Source of the DNA: Anaeramoeba flamelloides
Lineage: Eukaryota > Metamonada > Anaeramoebidae
Assembly: GCA_027625915.1 (NCBI GenBank)
Contig: JANTQA010000036.1
Span: forward strand, 9,135,001-9,199,000
Reading direction: 5' to 3'
DNA length: 64,000 nt
Shown here piece by piece: positions 1 through 12,345 of the stretch (positions are counted from its first letter, which is position 1; each line of letters begins with the position of its first letter). The translations under genes were made by a program, and so were the position numbers. The notes beneath the pieces are model-generated. The model made no database searches. It was not told the origin of the DNA and saw only the letters and a list, made by a program, of their open reading frames with translations.

Positions 1-74
1 TTGAAGAAATTACCGAAAACTCTCATGTAATAGAAAATACTTATGTTAGAACACAATTGGAATATTTAATCTAA
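1..74 (+). CDS. 3' end of an unidentified gene (partial)
   Basis: Frame 3 reads 23 codons from base 3 to a TAA at 72-74, ending in TYVRTQLEYLI. The composition (Glu, Thr, Asn, His, Arg, one Val-Arg-Thr-Gln run) is that of protein, unlike the Phe/Lys/Ile-only translations of the surrounding spacer. The gene starts before the window, so its family cannot be named. It could instead be a short chance frame. Confidence 0.4.
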   Translation, partial: EEITENSHVIENTYVRTQLEYLI

Positions 75-3000
75 TGTTCGTTGTCTCCTTGAGATTTTTT
101 TTTTTTTTTTTTTGAAATCATAATTTAATAAAGAACAAATGTCAATAATTTTTATAAAATCTTATTTAAATTATTGTTTTTTATTTCTCACAAGATTATA
201 TAAAATATTGGTTTTTATTAAATATAACAGTCGTCATTGAAGAGGTGAGCAAAATTTTTCCAATATATTATTATTGATCGGTAATGTTTTAATATTACCC
301 AGAAAGATTAATTTGTTGGTCATTTTTGGATGCCAAGACGAATGACGTGAGTTATTGTTCGATAAAAATCAAGTTACAATTAAAAAAAAAAAAAAAAATA
401 CTTGTTTTGGATCATTTTATTTTAAAGAAATCATGAAGAAAAAAAGAATAAAAATATTAAAAAAGAAAAAAAAATCTTGGAATTTAATAAATACACCAAA
501 ATATAAAATAAAAATAATTTTTTTTTATATAGTACTTACTTTTCATTTTCTTTTTTTTTTTTTTTTTTTTGCTATTTTGATCAGATTTGGTTATTGAGAG
601 TTAATTTAATTGTTTACAATCTCTAAATATAACAAATAAGTTTCTGGTTATCATTTTTCATATTTGATAAGAATTTTACAAATTACATACAATTTAAATC
701 ACCCATAGAATTGTTGTTAGTACTGATGGTATAGTTTTTGCTCATTAAGTTTTTTTCATTTTCTCTTTTTTTTTTTTTTTTCAAATCTTGTTTTTAGATT
801 TTTCCCTTAAATAAATAATTGAGTAACATTTTATGATCTTTTCAGTTTCTGCACTTTTATTTTTTACTTGATCTTGCTTAGAATCTAAATTTTTAAATAT
901 TCCTCCCTTTTTTTCCTCATCGGTTTGTATATTTCCACAAGTACTATCTAACAATTCTTCCAAATTGAAATCAGATAATCTTTAATTATTTATGGGGTTA
1001 TGTATTAAATTTAGCAAATTTACAAATAAAATATAACCGTTCTCGAAAAAAAGTGAAACAGGGAAAAAACTGAAACACTGGTTTTTCATTCGGGAAATTA
1101 CTAAAAATGAAAACAAATAGTAAAATCAATTAAAATAAGGAATTAATTAACTTCAAAGAATAATCCAGTATATTATTTTCAATCAAATTGACAAACACAA
1201 TTTAAATCTACTTTCATATCGAAATTTTTTTATGTGTTTTGGATCTCTCAAAAGTAGTCAATTATTTGAAAAAAATTTTAATAATTGATCAATCGAAGAA
1301 AAATACTATACTAAAAAATAGTATAAAAACTGTTATTATGTTGAATCCTTCATTTAGTCTTTATTTATTTATCCTCTTATTAATTGATCGGATTTTCAGT
1401 TTATATTAATGTTCACAATCAAAAACAGTGTTTCAGTTTTTTCCCTGTTTCACTTTTTTTCCAGAATGGTTAATTCTTATACTTTTTATTATTATTACTA
1501 TTTATAGTATTTTATATCTATACACTTTTTATAATTTGAAAGAATGGTTTCAAAATTATATATTGAAACAAAAAAAAATAAAATAAAACTAATTAAAATG
1601 GATTTAAATTGTTGTTATTTTGTTAAAATTATCAATTTAACATTATAAAAAAAAATTAATCATAAGAAACTAACTATTCTGTCTTTTTATAGCCGTTTTA
1701 AAAAAGTTTTCTGTTTTTTTTTTTGAGATTATCAGTATTATTACTTTTAAAAATTTTTCTATTTTTATCAAGTGTGGACAATTTTTTTTAAAATATATAT
1801 TTCCTTTTGACTCCAATACCAATTTAAAGGTTGATTATTCGCTTTATTCAAATAGAAAACTTTCAAAAAGTTTTTACAAAAGTATTTACTTTTTCAAGAT
1901 GAAATAGGTTATTCACTTTTTAATTATGAAATGATTTAAAAGGTCTGATATTTCAAAAATGATCAAAAAATCAAAAAAATACTAAATCAAAAATTTTGTT
2001 AGTTATTTTTGTTTCTAAGTTGGTTTTAATAGAAAAATACTTCTCTTTTTATTTTTTTTTAATTCTCAATAAATAATAATTTACGAGAATTATCAATTAG
2101 TTTTTTTTTTCAAAGAAGTAACCAAGTGTTGCTTTATTTTTAATTAAAAACAAAATTCAAAAAAATCCAATAAAAATATTAAAAAAAACAAAAAAAAATG
2201 GAAAAATATTATTTGTTTCATTATAATATCTCGAAATTAAATGAAAAATAAATTAAACGGTATATATTTTAAGTTATTAATTGTATTTTGCAAGGTTGGG
2301 TGATTTCAGTATATTTAGTTATTTCTTTATTTATTTAATTTTTTATTAATTTTGAGTGACTGTCTACCCTTAGGTTTTAAATATTATTTGTTTTCTTGAA
2401 AATTTATATGACCAATAATTAGAATATTTTAATGAATGATTATTATTATTATTATTTGAACTCTACTGTATTGTTTTTTAGATTTGAATCATTTTTTTTT
2501 TTTTTGGATTTTTTTTCCAGCTTATCCAACTTTTGAAAGTCGTAATAATAAATCTCTTTCTTAATAATGATTTCCATCTTTTTTTCAACAGTTACTACTT
2601 ACTAATATATATATATATATATATATAAGTATTTATGGATGCATATGTGTGTGTTTATTTGTTATTGGAATAAAAAAAATTATATAGAAACAATTAATTA
2701 ATTCAAATTGTTTTTTTCGAAAAAACAATTTGTGATCAATTTGGTAAGTGATTGATTTTTTAATAAAAAATTACAGTTTTAGTTTTTTTATTCATGTAAA
2801 AAAATTTCCAAAAAATTGATTTTAAAGACAATTTTTCAAGAAATGAGAAATAACTTTTTTATTTCTGTTATGTTAACAACATATTCTTTTTTCTGAAAGG
2901 ACATCTAGAAAGAATACTTTACTTACGATTAATAGTTGATATACTTTATTTTGGAAACAAACTTTTTGAAAATTTTTTAAAAAAACAAAATGAAACCAAA

Positions 3001-3686
3001 CCTATATAGAATTACCAAGATAATATCATGAAATCCTGATTTTTTCAGTAAATATTTATACACCTCTAACAATTCTTTTCCAAATTGTGTAGATTTAAAA
3101 AATGATTTTTTAAAAAATACTACTAATATTTGAATTACAAATGGGAAATTTTTTCACTTGGTTTACAATTTATTTTTGTAACAAAGCCGTCAATTTACAA
3201 CCTACTTCTTTGGGAAACTCTTTATGTAAAGGAAATTGAAAATGAAGTGAAAATATTTTCCTATTTAAAATTAAAGTACCAGTATTTCGATCAATCATTA
3301 AAAAACAAAAGATTGTTAATATCGATCAGTGGGGTTTCAAAATAACATAAGCAAACCATGTCCACAAGATAATCTTTTTTTAGATTTTGAGTTACTATTT
3401 ACCTTAACATAGAAAACAATTTTCAGGAAGAGAGAAAAGAAATTAATTATTGAGTTATTATGTTCTAAAACTATTCACCAAATACATAATCAAAAAAACA
3501 ACAGAGTGGGGGGGTGTGTGGTGTAATTTAAAAATTCACAATTTGCAAAGAAATTCAAGAAATACTTAACATTTTTTTACAATTTACGTATTTATTAATT
3601 CTTCCAAACTTAGCCAAGGGTTGTAACTTGTTACAGTTCTTTTTGTTGCAAAGAATTATTGTCTTTGGTTCATTTAAATTTCTAAA
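75..3686. other. Gene-poor repeat-bearing spacer
   Basis: No convincing gene is visible. It holds a MITE (1035-1470), a (TA)n tract with a TG tail (about 2605-2655), a G-rich tract (about 3507-3523) and one copy of a dispersed repeat (about 3126-3290). A 60-codon minus-strand frame at 781-963 has fairly protein-like composition and could be a last exon, but nothing else supports it. The frame at 355-597 is low-complexity Lys/Phe and is not a gene. Confidence 0.6.
1035..1470. mobile_element. MITE B, inverted-repeat element without coding capacity
   Basis: About 70 bp at the left end recurs inverted at the right end. The outer part is a doubled unit (GAAAAAAAGTGAAACA, then GAAAAAACTGAAACAC) and the inner part resembles GAACATTAATA. 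Ends read CCGTTCTC and AGAATGG, flanked by TAA on the left and TTA on the right, which would fit a 3-bp TWA target duplication of PIF/Harbinger type with one change. There is no reading frame inside. It shares its inner core with MITE A (4941-5398) and the copy at about 20700-21180. Confidence 0.75.
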
Positions 3687-6600
3687 ATGAATTCGACTGA
3701 TACCAATCTACAAAAGATAAGAGGGATGGTTGAAAGACTGTTGAACGAACAACCACAAACAATTTCATTTTATGAATTAATCTCAAGTGTCTATGATCTA
3801 GTGATGAACAAGAAAAGTGTGGTAGTGTATGAAATGGTTTCACAAATAATTAAAATGTTTACCCTCAAACTTGCCTTATTTATCAAAAACTTGCGAGAAG
3901 AAAATTATTTATTGACAATCAACCAGAAATGGAAGAAGCACAACTTATTAATTTCTAATGTTTCAAATGTTTTTAGTATTCTTGTAAGCTCCAAATTAAT
4001 CATAAATTTTGTTTTTTCTTCATCTTCTTTTTTACTTTGCTCCTTTTTTCCTTTTTTCCTTTTTTCCTTTTTTTTATTAAAGAATGAGAAGTACATCTTT
4101 CCCAATAATTTACCAACTTTAGAGTCACAAGGGAAATTGTTTTGGATTGAATCTGTGCTACGAGGGAATCAAGGTATTCAATTTGAAGTGCTTAACAAAA
4201 GCATTGAATTAATAATGAAAGAAATTTCCAATGAAAGAAAAGGGAATCATATCGATCGTGAATTAATGAGAAGTGTAGTCAATATGTTTACACAACTAAG
4301 TGATGACAAACGATTCTATAAAGTATTTTTTGAAGATCAATTCTTACAAAACTCTGAAATATATTATAGGAATGAAAGTGACGAATTAATTGCAAACAAC
4401 CTTTGTGGCCCCTTTCTTTCACAAGTAATTTCACAAATTTTTCTTTTACTTTTTTTTTTTTTATTTTTTTTTTTATTTTTTTTTGGCTTCTCTTCTTTCC
4501 TCAAGAATGAAAGTTTGATATAAAATAATTCAGTTTGTATGCAATTATTAAGAGAACTTACAGTTGTATGAATAAAATATTTTACTAGTCACACAACTCG
4601 AACGCATCAAAACTACTATCATTTCCTAATTAATAAATGATAATTTTTATTTCAAGTTCCCAAATATTTTTTCAATCATTATTGGTTGTAAAAATCCCAA
4701 GATCTTCATAAGACCATTTGATAATAAAACTCTTGAGATTAAATTTAGCTTTTTACCGATTGAGCTTTGAGATAAAATTTATTTTTCTTAATGCGAATTC
4801 AACAGTAACTTTAAAGTTTTTGGATTTCTTTTACAATCCTTTTTTGAGTAGTTTTTGGATCTTGTCAAAAAAAAGAAAATATAAAGAGTTTGTCACGCTG
4901 TGATAAAATAAACACCAAAAAATTGGACAAATTTAAATAACTGTTGAGAGAAAAATGTTGGACATAGAAAAATAGTTGGACAGCAATTTTAATTGGGAAC
5001 ATTACTGAAAATGATTTTTAATTTCAATCGTTTGTGAAATAACTAAAGAAAATAACAATAATCTACTTCTTAGAATAACGATCAATGTAATTCTACTTTT
5101 TCAAAACCTTATCTCTTATAATCTAAAGCAAGTTTAAAAATTACCATTTTCAGAATTAATAGTAATTTTAACTAAAACTTGGATTTTTGTTAAAAGAGCA
5201 TGATCTACTTTAGTTATAAACCATTCAAATCAGTATTCTACACAAATCACAGATTAATGAACTTGTAACACATTTAAACCTGGATTTATATAAAATTCAC
5301 CTAGTTATCAATAGGATTTGATTTTCAATTTTACTAATGTTCCCAATTAAAAATTGTGTCCAATAATTTTTCTGTGTCCAAAATTTTTCTCTCAACAGTA
5401 AAGGAAACTTTATTTCTGGTATATTTAACCCAGTATAATAAAGTTAATAATAGTTATGATTTTATTGAGTTTTACAAAATTGTGGCAATTTTCTTTTAAT
5501 TATTCAACACTATTAGAGGCCATAGTCCCTAACATTGAATTTTGCACACATTCAAGAAGTGTCGTTCTCTTTAAAAATGATCATGTCAAAGTACACTTCC
5601 ATTGGTTGAAAAAAATTCAATTAACAAAAAAAAAAAATAAATTCACAGTATCTCAATGACAAAAAAATCAATTAGCAAAAAAAAGTCTCATTCAATTTCA
5701 AAAATTAAAATTTTGAATAAAAATAATCAACACGATCTTAAGGACAAAAATTCAAATAACTAAAAAAAACAAATAATAGGATCTAAAAAACAAAATATAA
5801 ATATAGAAAAAAAATAATCAACAGGATCTAAATGCCAAAAAATTCAATAAAAAAAAAATTCTACTAAAGAATCAATTGATTCCAAATTAAGAATTTAAAT
5901 AGGAAAAAAAAATTCATCATAAAAATTAACTCAAAAAAAAAATTTCAAAAGGATTATCTCTTTGACAAAAAATTCAATTGAAAAAAAAAATTTCAAAAGA
6001 TTTCATTATCTCAAAAAATAAATTTCAAAAAAAAAATAAGCAACAAATTGCTTTCTTTTATATTTCCAAATGCACAAATTTCTTCAATTTGAAACAAATT
6101 GTTTTCTTTCATTTCGCAATCAATTTAATTGGATTTAATCAAATTTTTGGTTGTTTTATAATGATCTACATTTGACAAAGTTAGGATTTTGCTATATTCT
6201 TTTCGATAAAAATAACTTTAATTTGAAAAATTAAAGTTAAACAAAAAAAAATCTTCGAGATCTCAAAAAGTGTCAAAAAGCGACACTTCAAAAACTAACA
6301 TAGTTGTTTTCAAATTTTATAATTCAGAACCGATTTAAACTGGAAATTGAGTGTTTTTCTTTGGTGCGTTTTTTTCTAAAAATGTCCTCGTTTTTCATTG
6401 TAGAATATTTAGAGATCGATCGTAAACCAAATATCTTTCTTGGGTTTTTAGTTGGTGTTTCCACTCATTAAAATTACAAAATTTTTTTAAACCATTTCAG
6501 AAAATTATTTTTCACTTTAATGACTAAACCCTTAAAGAGATTTTTTTTTTCATTTGTGAAATGAGTTCTTTTTATCTCTAGAATGTAACCAAAAAATGAT

Positions 6601-9600
6601 CACTACTTTTCAAATATTGAGGATCATAGAACAACCACAAATTGGATTAAATCGATTTTAGATTGATTTTTTACTGAAAGAAAACAGTTTGTTTCAAATT
6701 GAAGAAATTTAAGCATTTGGAAATATAAAATAAGAAAAGAATAATTTTATTTAACCAGACTAAAATTTAAATTTTCTTTATTGAGAAAATTAACTTTATT
6801 TTGTTTTTTTGGATTTTTGTCAATAAGGATCCAGTGAATTTATATTTTTGTTATTTGAATTTTGTCAATGAATTCACCCGAAATTTTTTTTTTTTTTTTT
6901 GGTTATTTTGAATTTTAAACATTGAGAATCCTTTGAATCTTTTTATTCAAAATTTTAATTTTTGAAATTGAATGAGACTTTTTTTTGCTAATAGATTTTT
7001 TTGTCATTAAGATACTGTGAATTTTTTTTTTTTTTTTGTTAATTGAATTTTTTCGACCAAAAGAAGTGCAATTTTACAATACCCTTTTTGGTAGAAAGAC
7101 GCCCATTGGGTATGGATCAAATTCGCAGTAAGTTACTAGACCCTTAAGATCTTCAAAAGTATAAAAGTATTACACTTCGAAACTGCAATACTTGTATTCA
7201 AAATGATAATTCATATCAATTTAAATTGAGAATCAACTGTCACTTTTTACAAAAAATGTAATCCTATTTTCAGATTGTTGAATTTTAGAAATCTATCTTA
7301 CACCAAATGTTTGGTTTGTTTTTGATTGGAATTAGTCTCTCATAAAAAAGGATGGAAATTTTTTTTCGATTTCAAAAATTATTTTTCACTGTAATGACTC
7401 TGCGCTTAAGGTAACTATTTTAAACGCAAAATGGTTAAATTAATTAAATGAACCAAATATTGAAAATGTTTTGCGTTTTACTAAAAAAAAAACACAAGAT
7501 CATGTGTTTGTGTTCATATTATCGTTTTATGTTCATTGGATTCAATCTAGATTTTTATCAATGAATTTAAAGAGTTTTAAAATCATTTTTGATTTTATTT
7601 CTCGGAATTTTTCCTGTTTAAAGATAATAGTCAAAAGGAATTTGAAAAAAACAACGTCAGCTGACATAAAAATTATCGCTTTATCGGATTTTTTATATTA
7701 TTTAAAAAAAAAGTTAAAGTCTCTTATTTTTAATGTGTTATATTGTTGAAAGTCTGAATTTTTTTTTATTTTTTTTTTTTTATTTTGAAAGTAAGTGTTT
7801 AATTTTAACCAATTTTTCAGATTTTTTTTGATATAAATGATTGAATTTCTTCCTCAAAAAATAACTGAAACCAATATACCCCCTTTTTACACCTTATTCC
7901 ATTATGATGTATTTTCTTCACTTTTAATTATTAATTTTTATTTTTCAACTTTCTTAGATTTCTCTGAAAATAAATTCGTTTTTGAATTTAAAATTAGAAT
8001 TTTTTATTTATTAATTAATATAATTATTGAGAAAAATGGGCAATTAAAGAAAATTTATCAAAAGAAAAAAAGAGAAAATAAAAAATCAGAATTTTTTGAA
8101 ATTCAATTTTTTTCATCAATTCCCAAATATAAATCGAAGAATCTATTGATGGTAATTATTCTTGAAAATATTTACTTTTTACAGTTTTTTGAAGCGGTTT
8201 TGGATCTGGGTTGAAATCAAATTAGTATTTTTTGATTTCAATTGCTTTTTTTATTTGTTAACCTCATTTAATATTCATTAATGACACATATAGGAAACCC
8301 CTTTTTAAAATATAATTTCATATTATTTTTCAATTTAGAAAAAGTTTAAAGAAATGCAGATTTTAATGTAAATTCATAATAACTAAAATTTTCTTTATTT
8401 TTTTTTTTTTTTTTTTTTTTTTCTCGTCGGATTCTAATTTTTTGTTCTTTAGTATTTAAAATATGTATTTAAAAGTTCAAATGTTTTTGATTTATGTAAT
8501 TTATATTTTTTAATATAGGTTAAGTAATGAATGTCCGTTAATTTAGATTAAAAAAATTTTACATATTAAATTTAATTCGTGTAAAAAATTAAAAAAAAAA
8601 AAAAGTGATTGTTGTTTATTGATGGAAGAAGTGTAAATTACACTCTAGATGTCATTTTACTTCAATTTCCTCAACAGACAATTTAAGCGTAAAATCATAG
8701 ATTTGGCGATTTTCCAAGGGGAAGACACTGTCCAATTTTTTTTTGGTTTAAAAAGCAAAAGCAAAAAATTGAAAAGGAAAAAGAAAAAAAGAAAAAAAAA
8801 AAAAAAAATTAAAAAAGAGTTTATAAGAAGCAATTGGTAAAAAATCAATGCTATCTTTAATTAAGGACTCCCAAAATCATAACCACGATACTTTTGGTTG
8901 ATTTAATAATATGATAATTGATCATGAATGTTCACTTGGGGATCGTTGTTTAAGTTGTTGTAATTTCTTTTTTTTTTTTTTGATCTGATTTGTATTAAAC
9001 CTTTGGTCATTTTTAACATTTGTTTTTATGTTTTTATTTTCAAGTTACTCATACTTTCGTGTTTTAGTATTCATAGTATTAGTAAGTAACCACTTGATCT
9101 TTTTCCTTTGTAAGTCTTCTTCCCAATATAAAGAAGATTCAGCCAGGGGGGAAATGGAAAAAAATCTTTCTTTTATTGTTTATTGATGAAAAAAGTGATT
9201 GTTTTAAAAAAATCATTGTTTATTATCAATCAAAAAAAGAAGAAATCAAATCCAAATACATATGTGAATAACTTTTACGAAACAAAAAAATCAAAATATA
9301 TTTATTATTCCTCAAATTTAAAACAAGTAAAGTATAATTATTTGTTTAATTTTTTTTTTTAGCTGTTCCAAACTTTTGAATTGTAGTTTGTTTTGGAATA
9401 CAAATTTCGATTTTTATTTTGAGTATTTTGAACAAAATTAAAAATCATAACACACAATGTATTGAAATGAAAATCGGAGTTAAATCTGATAAAAATGATT
9501 CTGATCAAAAATTTTTTAAAAATTGAGAACTTTGCTTTTTTCAAAAACAACAATAATATTATCCATATTATCTGATTGAATACAATTTTTTTTTTTTTTT

Positions 9601-11536
9601 TTTCAATTTATTAATTAATCATACAATTCATTTAATTTTTCTGAAATTTGTTTTAATGATCATCATGTTTTGTTTTCTTTTTTTAATGATAAATAACAAT
9701 ATTTTCTAAAAGGTCTTAGAAATATTTAAAAATGAAAAAAAAAGGGTTGAAAGCTATTTAGACGAATCAACGTTGGATAAGGTGATCAAAATATTTAATC
9801 AAGAATTTCTGATTAGGCACATGAGCACGTTAAAGCAGATGGAAAGTGGGCCAATTTTCATGTTAAAAAAAAAAAATTATGAAGATTTAAAAAATGTATA
9901 TACATTATTTTTGAGAGTAAACGAAAAAAAATGGTTAATTGAGAAATATCAAGAAATTATTTTAGCTGAAGGGAAAGCCATTATGAAGAAATTTAAAAAG
10001 GAATCAACAACTGATGTTCAAAATTATCATACGATCCAGGAATTAATTAATGCAAAAAAGAAATATGACGAACTTTTGATCAAATCATTTAATAAAGATA
10101 AAGATTTTGAAGATACATTAAATCGAAATATTTATGAAATCGTCAACATAAATAGAAGCATGGCAAAGCATTTACCAAAATATATTGATTATCGAATCAG
10201 GAAATTAAAAAATGTAAGTTCTGAAGAAATTAAACAGCAAATTGAAAGTTTTCTTGATTTATTTAAAGTCATTTCAGAAAAGGATCTCTTCAAAAAATTT
10301 TATGAATTTTATTTATCTAGGAGGTTGTTGTCCTCTCAAAATTTTTTTGAAGAGCAAGAAAAATTAATAGTTCATAAATTCAAATTGAATTCTTGGGCAA
10401 ATTTTACTCAAAAGATGGAAGATATGTTTAAAGATGTCAGTGTTTCTAGAAACTGGTATCAACCTTTCCAATCATTCCAATCCGAAAACATGCAAAAGAG
10501 TAATATTATTACAATGTCCGTTAAAGTTTTGAAAGAAAGCGTTTGGCCAATTAAACTGATTCCTAAGTGTATCTTACCTCCAATAATGAAAAAAAATTTA
10601 GAAGGTTTTGAATCCTTTTATCAAAGCATACACCCAGAGCAAGTTTTAAATTGGAGAATAAATGTTGGGACAGTTGAATTACTCTTTAGAGTCGTAAACA
10701 AAAAATTTAGAAAAAATTTTATTTTAATAGTTTCAAGTTTCCAAGCTTTATTATTATTAAACTTTAATAACGGTAATACAAATTCAAATGTTTTAATTAA
10801 TAATGGAAATGAGAATGGGAATGAGAATGAGAATGGAAATGGGAATGAGAATGGGAATGGGAATGGGAATGGGAATGGGAATGGGAATGAGAATGGGAAG
10901 GAGAAGGATATGAAGATTGAAAATAAAATCAAAAATGGTGATTTTAATATAAATAACAATGGAAATGAAAATGAAAATATAAAGCCAAAAAATCTCTCAA
11001 ACAATACCGTTAATAATGGTGTCAATGAAAATAATAATAAACAAAATAATGATCATAAAAAAAAAATAAAACAATTTTCTTGTAAGCAATTACAAGAATT
11101 AACAAAAATGCCTACACAGTATTTAATTCCCTCTCTTGCTAGTTTAATTTCTAAAAAATCCAAAATTTTAAAAAGAATTAAATTTAAAGAAAAAAATACG
11201 ATTTCTGAACATGATGTTTTCCAGGTAAATACCGGATTTAAATCAAATCAACGAAAAATCAAAGTTGTAAGAATTTCCCAGCATTATACCGAAAAGGAAA
11301 AGGATAAAAACATGGCGTGGGTAAATCAAGAAAGAAAACACTTAATTGAATCAATGATTATTAAAGTTATGAAAAGTAGGAAGGTGTTAAAGCATGATGA
11401 ATTAATTACACAGGTTACAAAATTGGTTCTTTCTAAATTTAAACCGAAGATTACAATGATAGATCAACGAATTAGAAGTTTAATTGATAGGGAATATCTC
11501 TCTAAACATTTAAATCAATATAAATATTTGCCTTAA
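3687..11536 (+). CDS. Cullin, CUL3-like (three exons)
   Basis: Scaffold of a cullin-RING ubiquitin ligase. Proposed exons are 3687-3983, 4083-4424 and 9713-11536, joined in phase 0 across GT-AG introns (820 aa; human CUL3 is 768). Exons 1-2 give the N-terminal cullin repeats (ERKGNHIDRELMRSVVNMF resembles CUL3 ERKGEVVDRGAIR). Exon 3 continues at once with the next helix (FKNEKKRVESYL), then DLFKKFYEFYLSRRLL, KMEDMFKDVSVS and a C-terminal neddylation/winged-helix block. That block begins RKHLIESMIIKVMKSRK and ends in DREYLSKHL; the acceptor Lys is expected in IIKVMKSRK. An Asn/Gly/Glu-rich insert (about residues 569-659) interrupts the winged-helix A region. CUL3 is favoured over other cullins by MLKKKNYEDLKNVYTLFLRV and the C-terminal YKYLP. 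Intron 2 is unusually long (5,288 bp). The family is certain; the exon 2-3 join rests on phase and homology. Confidence 0.88.
4941..5398. mobile_element. MITE A inside cullin intron 2
   Basis: The left arm starts CTGTTGAGAGAAAAAT and the right arm ends ATTTTTCTCTCAACAG. About 75 bp of each arm is complementary, including a doubled GAAAAAT-N-TTGGACA unit and the inner GGGAACATTACTGAAAA. TAA flanks both ends, fitting a 3-bp target duplication. There is no coding capacity. Its inner core matches MITE B, but its outer units have a different sequence. Confidence 0.8.
5596..7085. mobile_element. Large foldback (inverted-repeat) element in cullin intron 2
   Basis: Sequence at about 5596-5720 returns inverted at about 6950-7080, and 6040-6170 returns inverted at 6610-6770, giving a hairpin with arms of roughly 450-550 bp and a loop of about 440 bp. 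The arms are built of a loosely repeated unit of about 40 bp (core ATCTNAATGACAAAAAATTC followed by an A run). The layout resembles foldback elements with subterminal tandem repeats. No transposase frame is visible. Confidence 0.7.
6258..7405 (+). repeat. Direct repeat pair, about 270 bp (6258-6540 and 7148-7405)
   Basis: The two stretches match through GATCT-CAAAAAGT, ACACTTC-AAACT, TCTTACACCAAAT-like blocks and end in ATTATTTTTCACT-TAATGACT before a Leu/Pro-rich stretch. They lie in the same orientation, one in the loop and one just after the right arm of the foldback element. They are diverged by eye, perhaps 70-75% alike. Confidence 0.6.
7406..9712. other. Rest of cullin intron 2
   Basis: AT-rich sequence without a recognised gene. 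Two open frames, 7471-7749 (92 codons) and 7837-8214 (125 codons), run on the plus strand, but their translations are mostly Phe, Ile, Leu, Lys and Asn and match no family. The second is long for such AT-rich DNA and could be a relic. A dispersed repeat copy lies at about 8621-8720. The intron ends in TTTTCTAAAAG before the third cullin exon. Confidence 0.5.
8621..8720. repeat. Dispersed repeat, copy 1 (about 95 bp)
   Basis: GAAGAAGTGTAAATTACA, then TTTAAGCGTAAAATC-TAGATTT and GCGATTTTCC, recur at about 25661-25755 with a similar middle. Both copies follow a long T- or A-rich run. Function unknown. This repeat explains the short plus-strand frame at 8649-8840, which is therefore not called as a gene. 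Confidence 0.6.
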
Positions 11537-11739
11537 TTTTTTGAAAGGGTTTATTTTATTACTTTTTTATTCTTGTTTCTTGAAGAATATTACCTTTTTT
11601 ATTATTTTCTAAATATTGAAAATTTTTGAAAGTGCAGGTTCAAATTTAATTCCACACACCAAGGTATTAAATTATTAATAGCTTTCGATATTTTCCATTT
11701 TTACTTGATAAGGATTAAATCAAAGTTTTTTATTTTATC

Positions 11740-12345
11740 GATATATATATAAACTAAATTCAAAAAATAGGGGCCCAAATTTCGAGATCTCGTTCTAGAA
11801 TCATTGAATTTCAATATGATGTTGGGCAGTTGATTAATGATGTAATTTAAATAAAATTTTCTACTTCATAATTTACTAAGTAAACTTTTGACTGAAAAAT
11901 TGGAAGAAAATAAAAAAAATTTTCAAACAATCAGATGACAATTTGATTTTTTTTTGTTTGTTAATTTCTTCAATAAAATAGTTTCAGATGTCAATTTTTC
12001 TTCACTGATTTACATTTAATATTTTTTACATGATGAAAAATTTCAATTTAATTCTCAATCAAATTACTCTTACAACCAAAAAAAAAATTCGATAATATCC
12101 AGATGTTGTAAAATTTTGGATGATTTTTTTTAACCAAATTTTTGTACAAAAAAATGAAATAGATTTTTTTCAACGTATAAAAATTTTTAAAGAAGACACC
12201 TTGCTAGTATTTAATCTTCTGATGATTATCCACCAACTTCTAGTTTATTGATGATTATTTATAGGGTTCCTCATATAATTAGTTTTCCTGAGTATCATTT
12301 GAAAAACTGGGCCCTTATTTTTCGAAAGTAGTTTATATATATATC
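11740..12345. mobile_element. MITE-like element with TIRs carrying a GGGCCC core
   Basis: The left end (11740-11783) and right end (12301-12345) are inverted copies of about 45 bp. From outside to inside they share ATATATATATAAACTA, TTC, AAAAATA and GGGCCC. GGGCCC is striking in such AT-rich DNA. The interior has no open frame. The family is not recognised and no target duplication is clear. Confidence 0.65.

Noticed and set aside
3130-3345. 71-codon plus frame
   Set aside because: Matches a diverged repeat copy at about 20168-20330 in which the frame is not kept.
8649-8848. Open frames on both strands (63 codons each)
   Set aside because: They lie in a dispersed repeat (second copy near 25661, without a matching frame) and continue into a poly-A tract that gives Lys or Phe runs.
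10621-11025. 134-codon minus-strand frame, Phe/Pro/Ser rich
   Set aside because: Antisense shadow of the cullin's Asn/Gly/Glu-repeat insert.
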